Shown here piece after piece: positions 36,425 through 46,000 of a DNA stretch of 64,000 nucleotides (position 1 is the first letter of the stretch; every line of letters begins with the position of its first letter). Source of the stretch: Occallatibacter sp. (GTDB lineage: Bacteria; Acidobacteriota; Terriglobia; Terriglobales; Acidobacteriaceae); assembly GCA_031296215.1 (NCBI GenBank), contig JARLGE010000114.1, positions 62,001 through 126,000 of the forward strand, given 5' to 3'. A program made the translations under genes and the position numbers. A model generated the notes under the pieces. The model saw nothing but the letters and a program-made list of their open reading frames with translations, was not told where the DNA came from and did no database searches.

Positions 36425-38212
36425 ATGAGATCGAATCCTTCTTCAAGCAAAGTGACGAAAAACCCGGGCGCCGGCAAGGCTGCCGGTCCGGTGGCGACGG
36501 CCTCCGCCCTGTTTGGAATTCTCGCGCTGGCGGTTGGCGCGATCTACCTGTTCAACACCAATGCAACAAGCGGAACGTGGGCCCAGGTCTACGATCCAAC
36601 CGGGTATTGGTGGCTCTCGACAATCGTGGCGGCGCTGCCGGTAATGGTGCTGCTGGGCTCGATGGCGCTGCTGCGCATGAAAGCGCACGTTGCCGCGATG
36701 GTGGGCTTGTTGACGGCGCTTGTGGTTGCGGTCGCGGTCTTCCATATGCCGTTGCGGCTGGCGCTGACCACAGTGAGTTTTGGGGCGGGCTACGGGCTGT
36801 TTCCCGTCTGCTGGATCATTTTGCCGGTGATATTTCTCTACCAGTTGACGGTGAAGACAGGCCGCTTTGCGGCGCTCCAGCGGAGCTTGACCAGCATCAC
36901 CGACGATGGCAGGCTGCAACTGGTGCTGATTGCCTTTGCACTGGGAGCGTTCATTGAGGGCGCGGGAGGATTTGGCGCTCCTGTCGCGGTCTGCGGAGCC
37001 ATCCTCGTGAGTCTCGGCTTTCGCCCCATCCAGGCCGCGGGGCTCTCGCTGATCGCCAACACCGCGCCGGTGGCCTTCGGTTCGCTGGGAATCCCGGTCA
37101 TCGCTCTACACGGAGTGACGGGCATCGATGTGCTGGTGTTATCCAGGGTCATCGCGGTCCTTCTGGCTCCGTTTTGCCTGCTGGTGCCGTTCTGGCTGGT
37201 TTGGATCTACGCCGGCTTTCGCGGCATGGTCGAGGTTTGGCCGGCGCTAGCGGTGGCCGGCGGCGTCTTCGCTCTGACGCAATGGGCCATGGCCACGTAT
37301 ACCGGGCCGGGCCTCGTCGACATTGCAGCGTCGGTTGCGACGATCGTCGCGCTGATCGTCTTCTTCCGATTCTGGAAGCCGAAGCGGGTGTTCAACGCGC
37401 GCGGCGAGGAGATCGCGGCGCAGGCCAGCTCGCACGCCGGGTTGGGTGCACGAGCGACCTTCCAGGCCTGGCTCCCCTGGCTCACGCTGAGCGTGCTGGT
37501 CTTCGCCTGGGGCATTCCAGCGTTTTCACATTGGATGGATGGGAAGACTTCCATCGCCATTCCTATGGCGGGACTGCACAACGTTGTCCAGCGCGTCCCG
37601 CCTGTCGCGGCAATGCCGGCGGCAGAGCCCGCGGTCTTCAATCTGAATTGGCTGGCGGCGACGGGGACCGGCATCCTGGTGGCGGCCGTGCTGGCGGGAC
37701 TACTCATGGGGCTGGGCCCGCTTTCTCTGGCGAGGGCGTTTGCGCACACGGTCTTCAGCGTGCGCTTTACCATGATCACTATTGCCGCCATGCTGGCTCT
37801 GGGCTACCTGATGCGCTACTGCGGCCTGGATGCGACGCTGGGACTGGCGTTTGCCCGCACCGGCGCGCTCTATCCCTTCTTCGGCACGCTGATCGGCTGG
37901 GTGGGTACGGCGACCACGGGTTCCGACACGGCCTCGAACGTGGTGTTCGGAAGCCTGCAGCAGGTCACCGCGCGCCAGATCGGGGTTTCGCCGGTGCTGA
38001 TGGCCTCGGCCAACTCGGTCGGCGGCGTGATGGGTAAGATGATCGCAGCGCCCAGCATCGTGGTGGCTTCGACCGCCACGGAAAGCTATGGCCAGGAAGG
38101 TGCGATTCTGCGCTTCGTCTTCCTGCACAGCCTGGCGCTGGCGGCGCTGGTGGGGTTGCTGGTTCTTTTCATGGCCTATTGGCCGCCGTTTATGGTCCTG
38201 GCGGGGAAGTAG
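36425..38212 (+). CDS. L-lactate permease (LctP family)
   Basis: A 595-residue polytopic membrane protein of the LctP/GlcA family, about 40 residues longer than Escherichia coli LldP because of a hydrophilic N-terminus. Family stretches are SFGAGYGLFPVCWIILPVIF near residue 118, ALGAFIEGAGGFGAPVAVCG near residue 177, LIANTAPVAFGSLGIPVIAL near residue 205, and WVGTATTGSDTASNVVFGSL near residue 495. It imports L- or D-lactate, and some members take glycolate, with protons. It stands alone, divergent from the dipeptidase. L-lactate would be the product of the aldolase-dehydrogenase in the rhamnose cluster, so a link is possible. Confidence 0.93.
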   Translation: MRSNPSSSKVTKNPGAGKAAGPVATASALFGILALAVGAIYLFNTNATSGTWAQVYDPTGYWWLSTIVAALPVMVLLGSMALLRMKAHVAAMVGLLTALVVAVAVFHMPLRLALTTVSFGAGYGLFPVCWIILPVIFLYQLTVKTGRFAALQRSLTSITDDGRLQLVLIAFALGAFIEGAGGFGAPVAVCGAILVSLGFRPIQAAGLSLIANTAPVAFGSLGIPVIALHGVTGIDVLVLSRVIAVLLAPFCLLVPFWLVWIYAGFRGMVEVWPALAVAGGVFALTQWAMATYTGPGLVDIAASVATIVALIVFFRFWKPKRVFNARGEEIAAQASSHAGLGARATFQAWLPWLTLSVLVFAWGIPAFSHWMDGKTSIAIPMAGLHNVVQRVPPVAAMPAAEPAVFNLNWLAATGTGILVAAVLAGLLMGLGPLSLARAFAHTVFSVRFTMITIAAMLALGYLMRYCGLDATLGLAFARTGALYPFFGTLIGWVGTATTGSDTASNVVFGSLQQVTARQIGVSPVLMASANSVGGVMGKMIAAPSIVVASTATESYGQEGAILRFVFLHSLALAALVGLLVLFMAYWPPFMVLAGK

Positions 38213-38279
38213 CGAGGCGCCGAGTCAGCGCTAGCCGGCCGGACCCTGCAAGCAGGGAATGCGCAACTGCGGGCGGGGC

Positions 38280-38474
38280 CTACTCCCTGACCGCCTCTGC
38301 CACAAAGACATCGCCACCCTTGTGCCACTGGCCGGGCTGGTTGAACCCCGCCCCCTCCAGGCCAATCCTGTAGGCGCTGGCGCCATCCTCGCCGGTGGCG
38401 CGCTCCATGATAAAGCCTTCGTAGGCGATTCCCTTGTCGGTGATGACAACGACTTTCTGACCCAAATCGAGCAT
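38280..38474 (-). CDS. Small conserved-looking protein, 64 residues
   Basis: A 64-residue protein starting MLDLGQKVVVITDKGIAYEG and continuing FIMERATGEDGASAYRIGLE. It is a compact, likely SH3-like or OB-like beta protein by its alternating hydrophobic pattern. AGAGAAC lies seven bases upstream of ATG 38474. The codon use is like real neighbours and the frame has no overlapping gene. I do not recognise a named family; its position between the lactate permease and the membrane synthase gives no functional hint. Confidence 0.7.
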   Translation of the reverse strand: MLDLGQKVVVITDKGIAYEGFIMERATGEDGASAYRIGLEGAGFNQPGQWHKGGDVFVAEAVRE

Positions 38475-38743
38475 AGCGTGTTCTCTCCGTTCGCGGGATG
38501 TCTACCCAACAGGCTAATCCTTTGTTCAGCATATTTCACCGTAATTTCCAACCAAAGCGAACTGCCCGGCTCGATTCGGTCACCTCACCGCCGCCTGATG
38601 TCGAAGGAGCTCGGGATGGGCCACTGAGGGTGGATTCTTGCAGGTCAGTCTTCGGGTCCCCACTCAAATCTGTCTTCTCGGAGAACTCTGTTCATCAGCT
38701 TCTCGATGTGAGAGGATATTCCCTCAAAGGAGACACTCGATAG

Positions 38744-41218
38744 ATGGCTATTTTTCCCAGCATGCGCAAGACCCCGTTTCTTGTCGGTGTTTTCCTCATC
38801 ACATTTTCCTCGCTGGTGTTTCAGGTACTTCAGACCCGCATCACATCTGTTATCGCTTGGTATTACCTAGCCTTTTTTGCCATTAGCGTAGCCATGCTGG
38901 GCATGACCGTCGGCGCCGTCTGGGTCTATCTCTGGCGTGAGCGGTTCCCGCCCGCACAACTGCCTGTAACCTTGTCCAACTTCGCACTGCTCACTGCGAT
39001 CGCCATGCCGGCGTCCATCATGGTGCAGTTTTGTCTGGTCACCTCGCTTGCATTCTCGCTCACCACGGTAATCTCGTGGGCTCTGCTGGCCAGTTCCATG
39101 GCCGTGCCCTACGTATTTGCCGGGGTCGTCGTGAGCCTGGCACTGACGCGCAGCCCGTTCCCTGCGGGACAGGTTTACGGCGTTGACCTTCTCGGTGCGG
39201 CACTGGGATGCGCAGCGGTGCTGGGCCTTCTGAATATTCTCGACGGTCCCAGCGCTGTTGTCGTGGCCGGCGCAGTGTCTGCTCTCGCCTCCGTGGCTTT
39301 TGCCGCCAGTGCCTCCGCCGAAGACCGTTTGCGTCTCAAGTCGAACCCGTGGTGGCGAAAGCCCCCGACGGTCGTCGTCGCGTTGGCGGCCCTGGCTTTA
39401 TTCAATGCGCTTTCGCCTGTGGGCTTCAGTCCCATCCTGGTCAAAAGCAATCTCGAGATAGCGGGAAGACATGGCTCCTTCGAGAAGTGGAACTCTTATT
39501 CCCGTATCAGGGTTCATAGCCGCATCGTAGGGTACCCGGAAATGTGGGGCGCTTCTCCCTACCTGCCGGCGGACACGAGCGTAGCCCAGGCCAAGATGAA
39601 TATCGATGGCGCGGCCGGCACCTCAATGTACCACTACGATCCTTCGCCCGATTCGAATTCCTTCCTTAAACTCGATCTGGTCAACCTGGCCTATCATCTT
39701 CCCGGCATTCACAAGTCCGCGGTCATCGGCGTCGGAGGCGGTCGCGATATCTTGTCGGCCCATCTGTTCGGCGTCACGGACATCACCGGCGTGGAACTGA
39801 ACCCCATCTTCATCAACCTGCACACGCGCGATCCCTACTTCAAGGATTTTTCCAACATCACTGCTATTCCCAATCTGAAGCTGCACGTCGACGACGCGCG
39901 CAGTTGGTTTGCGGCCACCCATGAAAAATTCGATCTGGTGCAGATGAGCATGATCGACACATGGGCAGCCACCGGGGCCGGCGCATTCTCGCTTAGCGAG
40001 AATGGCCTCTACACCCTGGAGGGTTGGCGCGCCTTCCTCAATTCCCTCAACAGCAATGGCATCTTCACCGTTAGCCGTTGGCACAGTCCCAACGAGTCCG
40101 ACGAGACCGGGCGCATGATCGGTTTGGCTACCGCCGCTTTGCTCGATTCCGGCGTGAAGGATGCCCGCCCCAACTTGTTTGTGGCCAACACTCCCACGCT
40201 GGCGACCCTGGTGTTGTCCAAGTCGCCATTTACCGGCGAACAGCTACGCATCCTCCATGAGGCGGTGCGCGATGAAGGGTTCACCGAACTCGTCTCGCCC
40301 GACCGTCCGCCGGATTCCACTCTGCTGCTCCAGATCGTCGAGAGCCAAGACATTCCCTCCATGAACCGCGTGTTGGGTTCAACCTATCTCGATCTCACCG
40401 TGCCCACCGATTCCCGGCCGTTCTTCTTCAACCAGCTGCGCATCTTCGATGTCCCCAGTCTTTTAGAAGTCCTGCGGCTCGAGTTTGCTGGGAAGTTGAA
40501 AGGTGGCGCGATCTCGGGTAATCTGATTGCCTCCGCCACCATCATGATGATCTTTGTCATCGCCATCGTCGCGGTGATCCTGACCATCCTCGTGCCGCTC
40601 AGGGGCGCGGCGCGCGAGTGTCCGCGGCCGCTGGCCATCGCCGGCAGCCTTTACTTTTCGCTCATCGGCATGGGCTTCATGCTGGGTGAGATTGCGCTGC
40701 TGCAGTATTTCAGCGTGTATCTCGGTCATCCCGTCTACTCGCTGGGCGTGTGCCTGTTCAGCCTCATCCTGGCCTCTGGCCTCGGCAGCCTCACCTCCGA
40801 TCTGCTCAAACTGAACTCGCGGCCAAGGCTGCTTGTCTGGGGCGCTGTCGTCGTTGCTTACCTGCTGGCCATGCAATGGGTTCTGCCGTCCGTATTTCAC
40901 GCCACCACCGATCGCGAACGCCTGGTGCGCATCGGCATATCGCTGGCGGCAATCCTCCCGCTGGGTTTTCTGCTCGGTTTCGCATTCCCCACGGGCATAC
41001 GCCTGGTATCGGCCATCGACACCCAGCCAACTCCGTGGTTCTGGGGCATCAACGGCGCCACCGGCGTTCTGGCGTCGGTTTTGGGCGTCATGATCAGCAT
41101 GTCCTTCGGCATCAACGTGACCATGCTAATCTCTGCTGCATGCTATCTCCTGGTCATCCCAACCAGCTTTGCCCTCGTCGCTTTGGTCCCCCGCATCGCT
41201 GCGCCGGTCTCGGCATGA
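38744..41218 (+). CDS. Polytopic membrane protein with spermidine-synthase-like methyltransferase domain
   Basis: An 824-residue protein in three parts. Residues about 10-240 hold seven or so membrane segments (VFLITFSSLVFQVLQTRIT). Residues about 290-550 form a Rossmann-like SAM-binding domain of the spermidine synthase type: SAVIGVGGGRDILSAHLFG near residue 325, GVELNPIFINLHTRDPYF, HVDDARSWFA and YTLEGWRAFLNSL. Residues 585-824 add about seven more membrane segments. Soluble SpeE proteins are about 290 residues, so only the middle third corresponds. Such fusions occur in several bacterial phyla with no assigned substrate; a polyamine or lipid-linked reaction is conceivable. The ATG has AGGAGA about nine bases upstream (cctcaaaggagacactcgat, ending before ATAG-ATG). 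Confidence 0.85.
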   Translation: MAIFPSMRKTPFLVGVFLITFSSLVFQVLQTRITSVIAWYYLAFFAISVAMLGMTVGAVWVYLWRERFPPAQLPVTLSNFALLTAIAMPASIMVQFCLVTSLAFSLTTVISWALLASSMAVPYVFAGVVVSLALTRSPFPAGQVYGVDLLGAALGCAAVLGLLNILDGPSAVVVAGAVSALASVAFAASASAEDRLRLKSNPWWRKPPTVVVALAALALFNALSPVGFSPILVKSNLEIAGRHGSFEKWNSYSRIRVHSRIVGYPEMWGASPYLPADTSVAQAKMNIDGAAGTSMYHYDPSPDSNSFLKLDLVNLAYHLPGIHKSAVIGVGGGRDILSAHLFGVTDITGVELNPIFINLHTRDPYFKDFSNITAIPNLKLHVDDARSWFAATHEKFDLVQMSMIDTWAATGAGAFSLSENGLYTLEGWRAFLNSLNSNGIFTVSRWHSPNESDETGRMIGLATAALLDSGVKDARPNLFVANTPTLATLVLSKSPFTGEQLRILHEAVRDEGFTELVSPDRPPDSTLLLQIVESQDIPSMNRVLGSTYLDLTVPTDSRPFFFNQLRIFDVPSLLEVLRLEFAGKLKGGAISGNLIASATIMMIFVIAIVAVILTILVPLRGAARECPRPLAIAGSLYFSLIGMGFMLGEIALLQYFSVYLGHPVYSLGVCLFSLILASGLGSLTSDLLKLNSRPRLLVWGAVVVAYLLAMQWVLPSVFHATTDRERLVRIGISLAAILPLGFLLGFAFPTGIRLVSAIDTQPTPWFWGINGATGVLASVLGVMISMSFGINVTMLISAACYLLVIPTSFALVALVPRIAAPVSA

Positions 41219-41251
41219 TTGGATGACCGGCACCCCTTTGCATCCTTCCAT

Positions 41252-41273
41252 CCGGACCGCGGAAGCGGTCCGG
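41252..41273 (+). terminator. Strong GC hairpin after the membrane synthase gene
   Basis: CCGGACCGC, loop GGAA, GCGGTCCGG: a perfect nine-base stem 33 bases after the stop codon at 41218. No T-run follows, so it is not a classical intrinsic terminator, but it may stabilise or end the transcript. Confidence 0.45.
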
Positions 41274-41471
41274 GCGGGGGCATCTCCGCATCTCCGTCCG
41301 ATTCCCCGATACACGTATCCGCCAAGACTCGCGACGACAGATGGACAATTGAATCGAACCGGGGATGCCTGCCTGAGCAGCGCCAGTCTCCAGTGACCTT
41401 CGGCAGCGTGAAGGTTTGCAAGAACGAGTCAGAGCAGCTCTCAAGTTGAATTCCTGGGGTGATACTGGGGC

Positions 41472-41654
41472 ATGAAAAAGGCTCTTCTCGGATTGGTTCC
41501 ACTCTCCAGCTTAGCGGTTCCTTATGCGCCGCGGGCGCAGGTTGTGGCGGCGGGCGAGCGGCTGGTGGCGGCTGTCCCGGGCGGCTGCTGGAAGGCGCTG
41601 CAGCTTCACCACGGCATGAGCTATGCGCTGATGGCCAACGCGCTCTCGCCGTAG
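41472..41654 (+). CDS. Short orphan frame, 60 residues, possibly a truncated secreted protein
   Basis: Reads MKKALLGLVPLSSLAVPYAP then RAQVVAAGERLVAAVPGGCW and ends in ALMANALSP. The start has a secretion-signal look. After the TAG stop the same frame continues with TPDRVKIGADRD and another stop, so a nonsense change in a longer gene is possible. No clear ribosome site; I do not recognise a family. Confidence 0.25.
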   Translation: MKKALLGLVPLSSLAVPYAPRAQVVAAGERLVAAVPGGCWKALQLHHGMSYALMANALSP

Positions 41655-41796
41655 TGGACGCCGGACCGGGTGAAGATCGGCGCGGACAGGGATTGAGTGA
41701 AGCGCTGCACGGGAGCAGCACCTTGGGCAACCGATGAGAGTTTGCGAGCACTGATTGGGCCGAACTGGAGGCCTTGAGCCTCTTCCTTCGTCATGT

Positions 41797-42063
41797 CTAG
41801 TGGCGATTTGCCGCCTCGGCGGCCAGCTTCACTTCCGAGTATGCCTTATCCAGATGTTCTTTTGCTTTTGCCGCATGACCATTCATGTCATACTCATTGG
41901 CCTGCTGCGCGGCGCTAATTTTGTCGATGGCCTGCTCGATGAAACGTTGCGCGGCGGCCAGGTTCGGATGCCGGTTTGGATTGACGTTTTGGCCGACGAC
42001 GACGCCGGATGCGAAGAGTCCCAGGCTGAGAACGCTGCCCAACAGCAGTCTGCGAGAAATCAT
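41797..42063 (-). CDS. Small secreted protein, 88 residues, unknown function
   Basis: A signal peptide (RRLLLGSVLSLGLFASGVVV, ending near GQN) leads to a mature part of about 65 residues predicted to be helical and amphipathic: HPNLAAAQRFIEQAIDKISA, AQQANEYDMNGHAAKAKEHL. The helices are regularly spaced and could form a hairpin or coiled coil. The start at 42063 is well set by GGAGGGAA six bases upstream, although the frame stays open to 42306. I do not recognise the family; by composition it resembles short periplasmic helical proteins common in acidobacteria (inference). Confidence 0.8.
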   Translation of the reverse strand: MISRRLLLGSVLSLGLFASGVVVGQNVNPNRHPNLAAAQRFIEQAIDKISAAQQANEYDMNGHAAKAKEHLDKAYSEVKLAAEAANRH

Positions 42064-43023
42064 GGAAGTTCCCTCCGCAGACAAAATACAGAGCTTGGTG
42101 CGGTCTGGCAATAGGAAAGATTTTGCCTGGGGGGACTTAGCATGTTGCGATGCAGCGAGTTCCGGTCTGCCCGGTTCCAGGGCTGACAAGCGGAACCTGG
42201 GGGCTCCCAGCTCCCCCAGGCATCCTGAGCATTTGGAACTGTCTGAGGAGGCGATCGGAATCCGTTCGCTGGACCCGAACAACAAGAGACCCAAATACCC
42301 GATCAAGAAGCTCCAAGGGGCTTCGGCGTGAGAAGGCTAGCACCGGCTTTGCTCGGGGGATTCCGTTTTCGCTGCGACATCGCGGCGCGCGAGGTCGTGC
42401 TGCTGTATTGTGGATTGCGCCGGGAGGAGACGTATTGAATCATATCCTGTCTTTCGCCGCCAGATGCCGTAAGTTCTTTGTTTCGGGGGTTGATTTTGAC
42501 TCTTTTTCGTGTAACCTGATTGTTTTCATTGGGCTGCGGCAAAAAGGGGGGAGGGGTGGGGGGTACACCCCCTATGGGTACTGGCAGTTCAGAGAAGACA
42601 AGGCGAAAGTGGGGGTGTTTCTTTGCAACGCGGCTGGCCTCCATGGCCGATCTCCCGCATGCATATTGACATTGTGCGCCAAAGAGGGGAAATGATCTGC
42701 AACCATCTGCGGTGGGGTCCGCCGCGGCGGACCGCTTGCTCGGCATGAGGTTCGTGGCCTCCCATGTCTCAGAAGCCTGACATGGGGCACGGCCTGGTCT
42801 TTGTGGCCTCCCACCTTTGCCGCAAAGGACGCGTCAAGGATGGGGCACCCGGCGTTGCGGCGACGCATAGAACGCCCCCGGATCGAGGTGTCACACGGCA
42901 ACATAATACGCCGGTTCTTTCGGTGGGCTCCAATCCGACCTGCTTTTCCTCAGCGGGCTGTGATTTCCGCTGCGTTCTTGACCGGCTATAGGAGGTGCTC
43001 GGCGACTAGAATCGTAATCAACC
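42064..43023. other. Non-coding, hairpin-rich region before dnaE
   Basis: A 960-base stretch with no supported gene. It holds several hairpins: 42196-42220 (CCTGGGGG ... CCCCCAGG), a G-run and complementary C-run around 42546-42572, a perfect 18-base palindrome at 42716-42733 (GGTCCGCC GC GGCGGACC), and two related units at 42754-42790 and 42803-42848. The middle part, about 42440-42545, is more AT-rich than the neighbours. TAGGAGGTG at about 42990 looks like a ribosome site but lies 27 bases too far from dnaE. Confidence 0.6.
42754..42848. repeat. Two tandem hairpin units with shared flanks and different stems
   Basis: Unit 1 (42754-42790) is gtggcctccca ... tggggcac with the stem CCCATGTC/GACATGGG. 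Unit 2 (42803-42848) has the same outer bases with the stem CCCACCTTTG/CAAGGATGGG (8 of 10 pairs). The ends are constant while the inner stem bases change together, so the pairing itself seems to be conserved. Confidence 0.6.
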
Positions 43024-46000
43024 ATGACCGAATTCACGCACCTGCATTTGCATACGGAGTACTCGCTGCTGGATGGGGCTTGCGACCTCACCAAACTTGT
43101 CGACCGGGTGGCGGCGCTGGGGCAGACTTCTGTGGCGATGACGGACCACGGGAATATTTATGGGGCGGTACACTTCTTCGACGCAGCGAAGGCAAAGGGC
43201 GTGAAGCCGATTCTGGGCTGCGAACTTTATATCTCGAAGAAGGAAGACCACCGCGCGCCGGGCGAAGGCGACGACAACAATCACCTGCTGGTGCTGGCGC
43301 AAAACGAAGAGGGATACAGAAACCTGATCCGGATTACTTCGGAGGCGTCTCTGCACGGCTTCTATCGCAAGCCGCGCGTGAGCAAGCGTTACTTGGCGGA
43401 ACATGCGGAGGGGTTGATCGGGTTTTCCGGCTGCCTGAGCGGGGAGCTGTGCGAGGAGCTTGTCGCCGGGCGGTATGAGAAGGCCAAAAGCGTGGCGCAG
43501 CAGTATGAAGATATCTTCGGCAAGGGCAATTTCTTTCTCGAGATTCAGGATCAGGGGCTCGAGGACGAGAAGAAGATTCATGAGGCGCTGTTTCGCCTCG
43601 AGCGGGAGCTGAACATTCCGCTGGTGGCGACCAACGACTCGCATTACCTGTGCGGCGAGGACAGCCATGCGCATGACGTGATGCTGTGCGTGCAGACGGG
43701 CGCGAAGGTGCACGACAAGGAGCGGTTCCGCTTCGACAGCGACCAGTTCTTTGTGAAGAGCGCCGACGAGATGGCAGTCATGTTCAAGGACGCGCCCGAC
43801 GTGCTCAAGCGGACGCAGGAGATTGCGGAGCGCTGCAACCTGAAGCTGGCAAAGGTGGAGAATCCGTTTCCGGAGTTTGCGGTGCCGGAGGGCCACACCA
43901 TCGACAGCTACTTCGAGCAGGTGTGCAGGGAGGGCTTCAAGAAGCGCCTGGATACATCGATAGCGCACCTGGCGGCGCGCGGGGTTCTGAGGGCGGCTCA
44001 GCATCAATACGAGGCGCGGCTGGATTTTGAGATCGGAATCATCAAGCAGATGAGCTATGCGGGGTACTTCCTGATCGTGTGGGACTTCATCAAGTATGCG
44101 CGCGACAATGGGATTCCGGTGGGTCCGGGGCGCGGATCGGCTACAGGGTCGCTGGTGGCGTATGCGATGGAGATCACCAACGTTGATCCGCTGCAACATT
44201 CGCTGCTGTTTGAGCGTTTTCTGAATCCGGAGCGCGTGACGATGCCCGACGTGGACGTTGACTTTTGCCAGAACCGGCGCGGCGAAGTGATCGAGTATGT
44301 GACACGCAAGTATGGGCGCGAGCAGGTAGCGCAGATCATCACGTTCAATACCATGGCGGCGAAGGCGGCGATCAAGGACTGCGGGCGCGCCCTGGATATG
44401 CCGTATGGCGATGTGGACCGCATCGCCAAGCTGGTTCCGGCTACCGTGGGCATGACGTTGGACAAGGCACTTGAGGATGTTCCGGAGCTGCGGAAGGTGT
44501 ATGACAACGACCCGGTGATTCGCGAGCTGCTGGATACGGCGAAGAAGCTAGAGGGCCTGGTGCGCGGGTCGGGGGTTCATGCGTCGGCGGTGGTGATCGC
44601 GCCGCGTCCGCTGACGGAACTGGTTCCAATCAACAAGACCAAAAACGATGAAATTGTGACCGCCTACGACATGAAGGCGGTGGAGAAGATGGGCCTGCTG
44701 AAGATGGACTTCCTGGGCCTGGCGACGCTGACGGTGATCGACGATTGCCTGAAGCTGATCGAGAAGAGCCGAGGCGAGAAAGTTGATATCGATGCGATTC
44801 CGCCAGACGACGAGGCGACCTTCAAGAAGGTGTTTCACGCGGCGCTCACATCGGGGATCTTCCAGTTCGAGTCGAGCGGCATGCGGGATATTCTGCGGCG
44901 CTACAAGCCGGACAGCGTCGAGGAGCTGACGGCGCTCAATGCTCTCTACCGGCCGGGACCGATGAGCATGATCGACGACTTTGTCGAGCGCAAGTGGGGG
45001 CGGCGCAAGGTGGAGTACATGCTGCCGGAGCTTGAAGGGATTCTGAAAGATTCGCTGGGCGTGATCGTCTACCAGGAGCAGGTGATGCAGATTGCGAACG
45101 TGCTGGCGAGCTACTCGCTGGGCGAGGCGGATCTGCTGCGGCGCGCCATGGGCAAGAAAAGCGCCGAGGAGATGGCCAAGCAGCGCGATCGCTTCATGAG
45201 CGGTGCGGCGGCGTTGGGGCATCCGAAGAGTACGGTGGGCGAGATCTTCGACCAGATGGAGAAGTTTTCCGGATACGGGTTCAATAAATCGCACTCGGCG
45301 GCCTATTCGCTGGTGGCTTACCAGACGGCTTACTTGAAGACGCATTATCCGGTGGAGTTCATGGCGGCGCTGCTGACGTCGGAAACTTCGAAACCGGAGA
45401 ATGTGGTGAAGTATATCGGCGAGTGCAAGGAGATGAACATTCGCGTGGAGCCGCCCGATGTGCAGGTTTCAGGGGCGCTATTTACGCCGCACATTACGCC
45501 GGAGGGCGACGCGATTCGCTTCGGGCTGGCCGCCGTGAAGAACGTGGGCGGGAATGCGATCGAGTCAATTATGAAGGCGCGCGCGGAGGTGCGCGGCCGG
45601 TTCAAGAGCCTGTGGGAGTTTTGCGAAAAAGTCGACCTGCGGGTGATGAACAAGCGGGTGATCGAGTCGCTGATCAAGGCCGGGGCGTTGGACTCGCTGG
45701 GATCGCGGGCGGCGCTGATGAAGGCCGTGGACAAGGCGATGGAGCGGGCGCAGAAGACGCAGAAGGATACGGCGCAGGGGCAGCACGGGCTGTTCGGGCT
45801 GTTCAACGAAGCGCCTGTGGCGGGCCGCGATGCGGATGAGTTGCCGCGCACGGCGGACTGGGAAGAGGGCGAGCGGCTGGCCCATGAGAAAGAGGTGCTG
45901 GGGTTCTTTGTATCGGGACATCCGCTGGATAAGTACGCCGAAAAGCTGCGCAATCTGACGGGCGTGATTTCAACGGCGGAGGCTTTGGAGCGCAAACCGC

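Larger units (their letters stand above)
41219..41796. other. Intergenic region with hairpin and a short orphan frame
   Basis: This 578-base gap between the membrane synthase and an oppositely oriented 88-residue gene contains the hairpin at 41252-41273 and one short frame at 41472-41654. No other gene-like sequence is visible. Confidence 0.5.

Noticed and set aside
41755-42114. 119-residue plus-strand frame
   Set aside because: It is mostly antisense to the 88-residue secreted gene, which has a strong ribosome site and signal peptide.
42546-42572. G-quadruplex in the G-run before dnaE
   Set aside because: The three G-tracts cannot supply four separated three-G runs without loop-free splitting, so a standard quadruplex is not supported.
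42985-42998. TAGGAGGTG as ribosome site of dnaE
   Set aside because: It is about 27 bases before ATG 43024, too far for initiation, and the family start is clearly at 43024.
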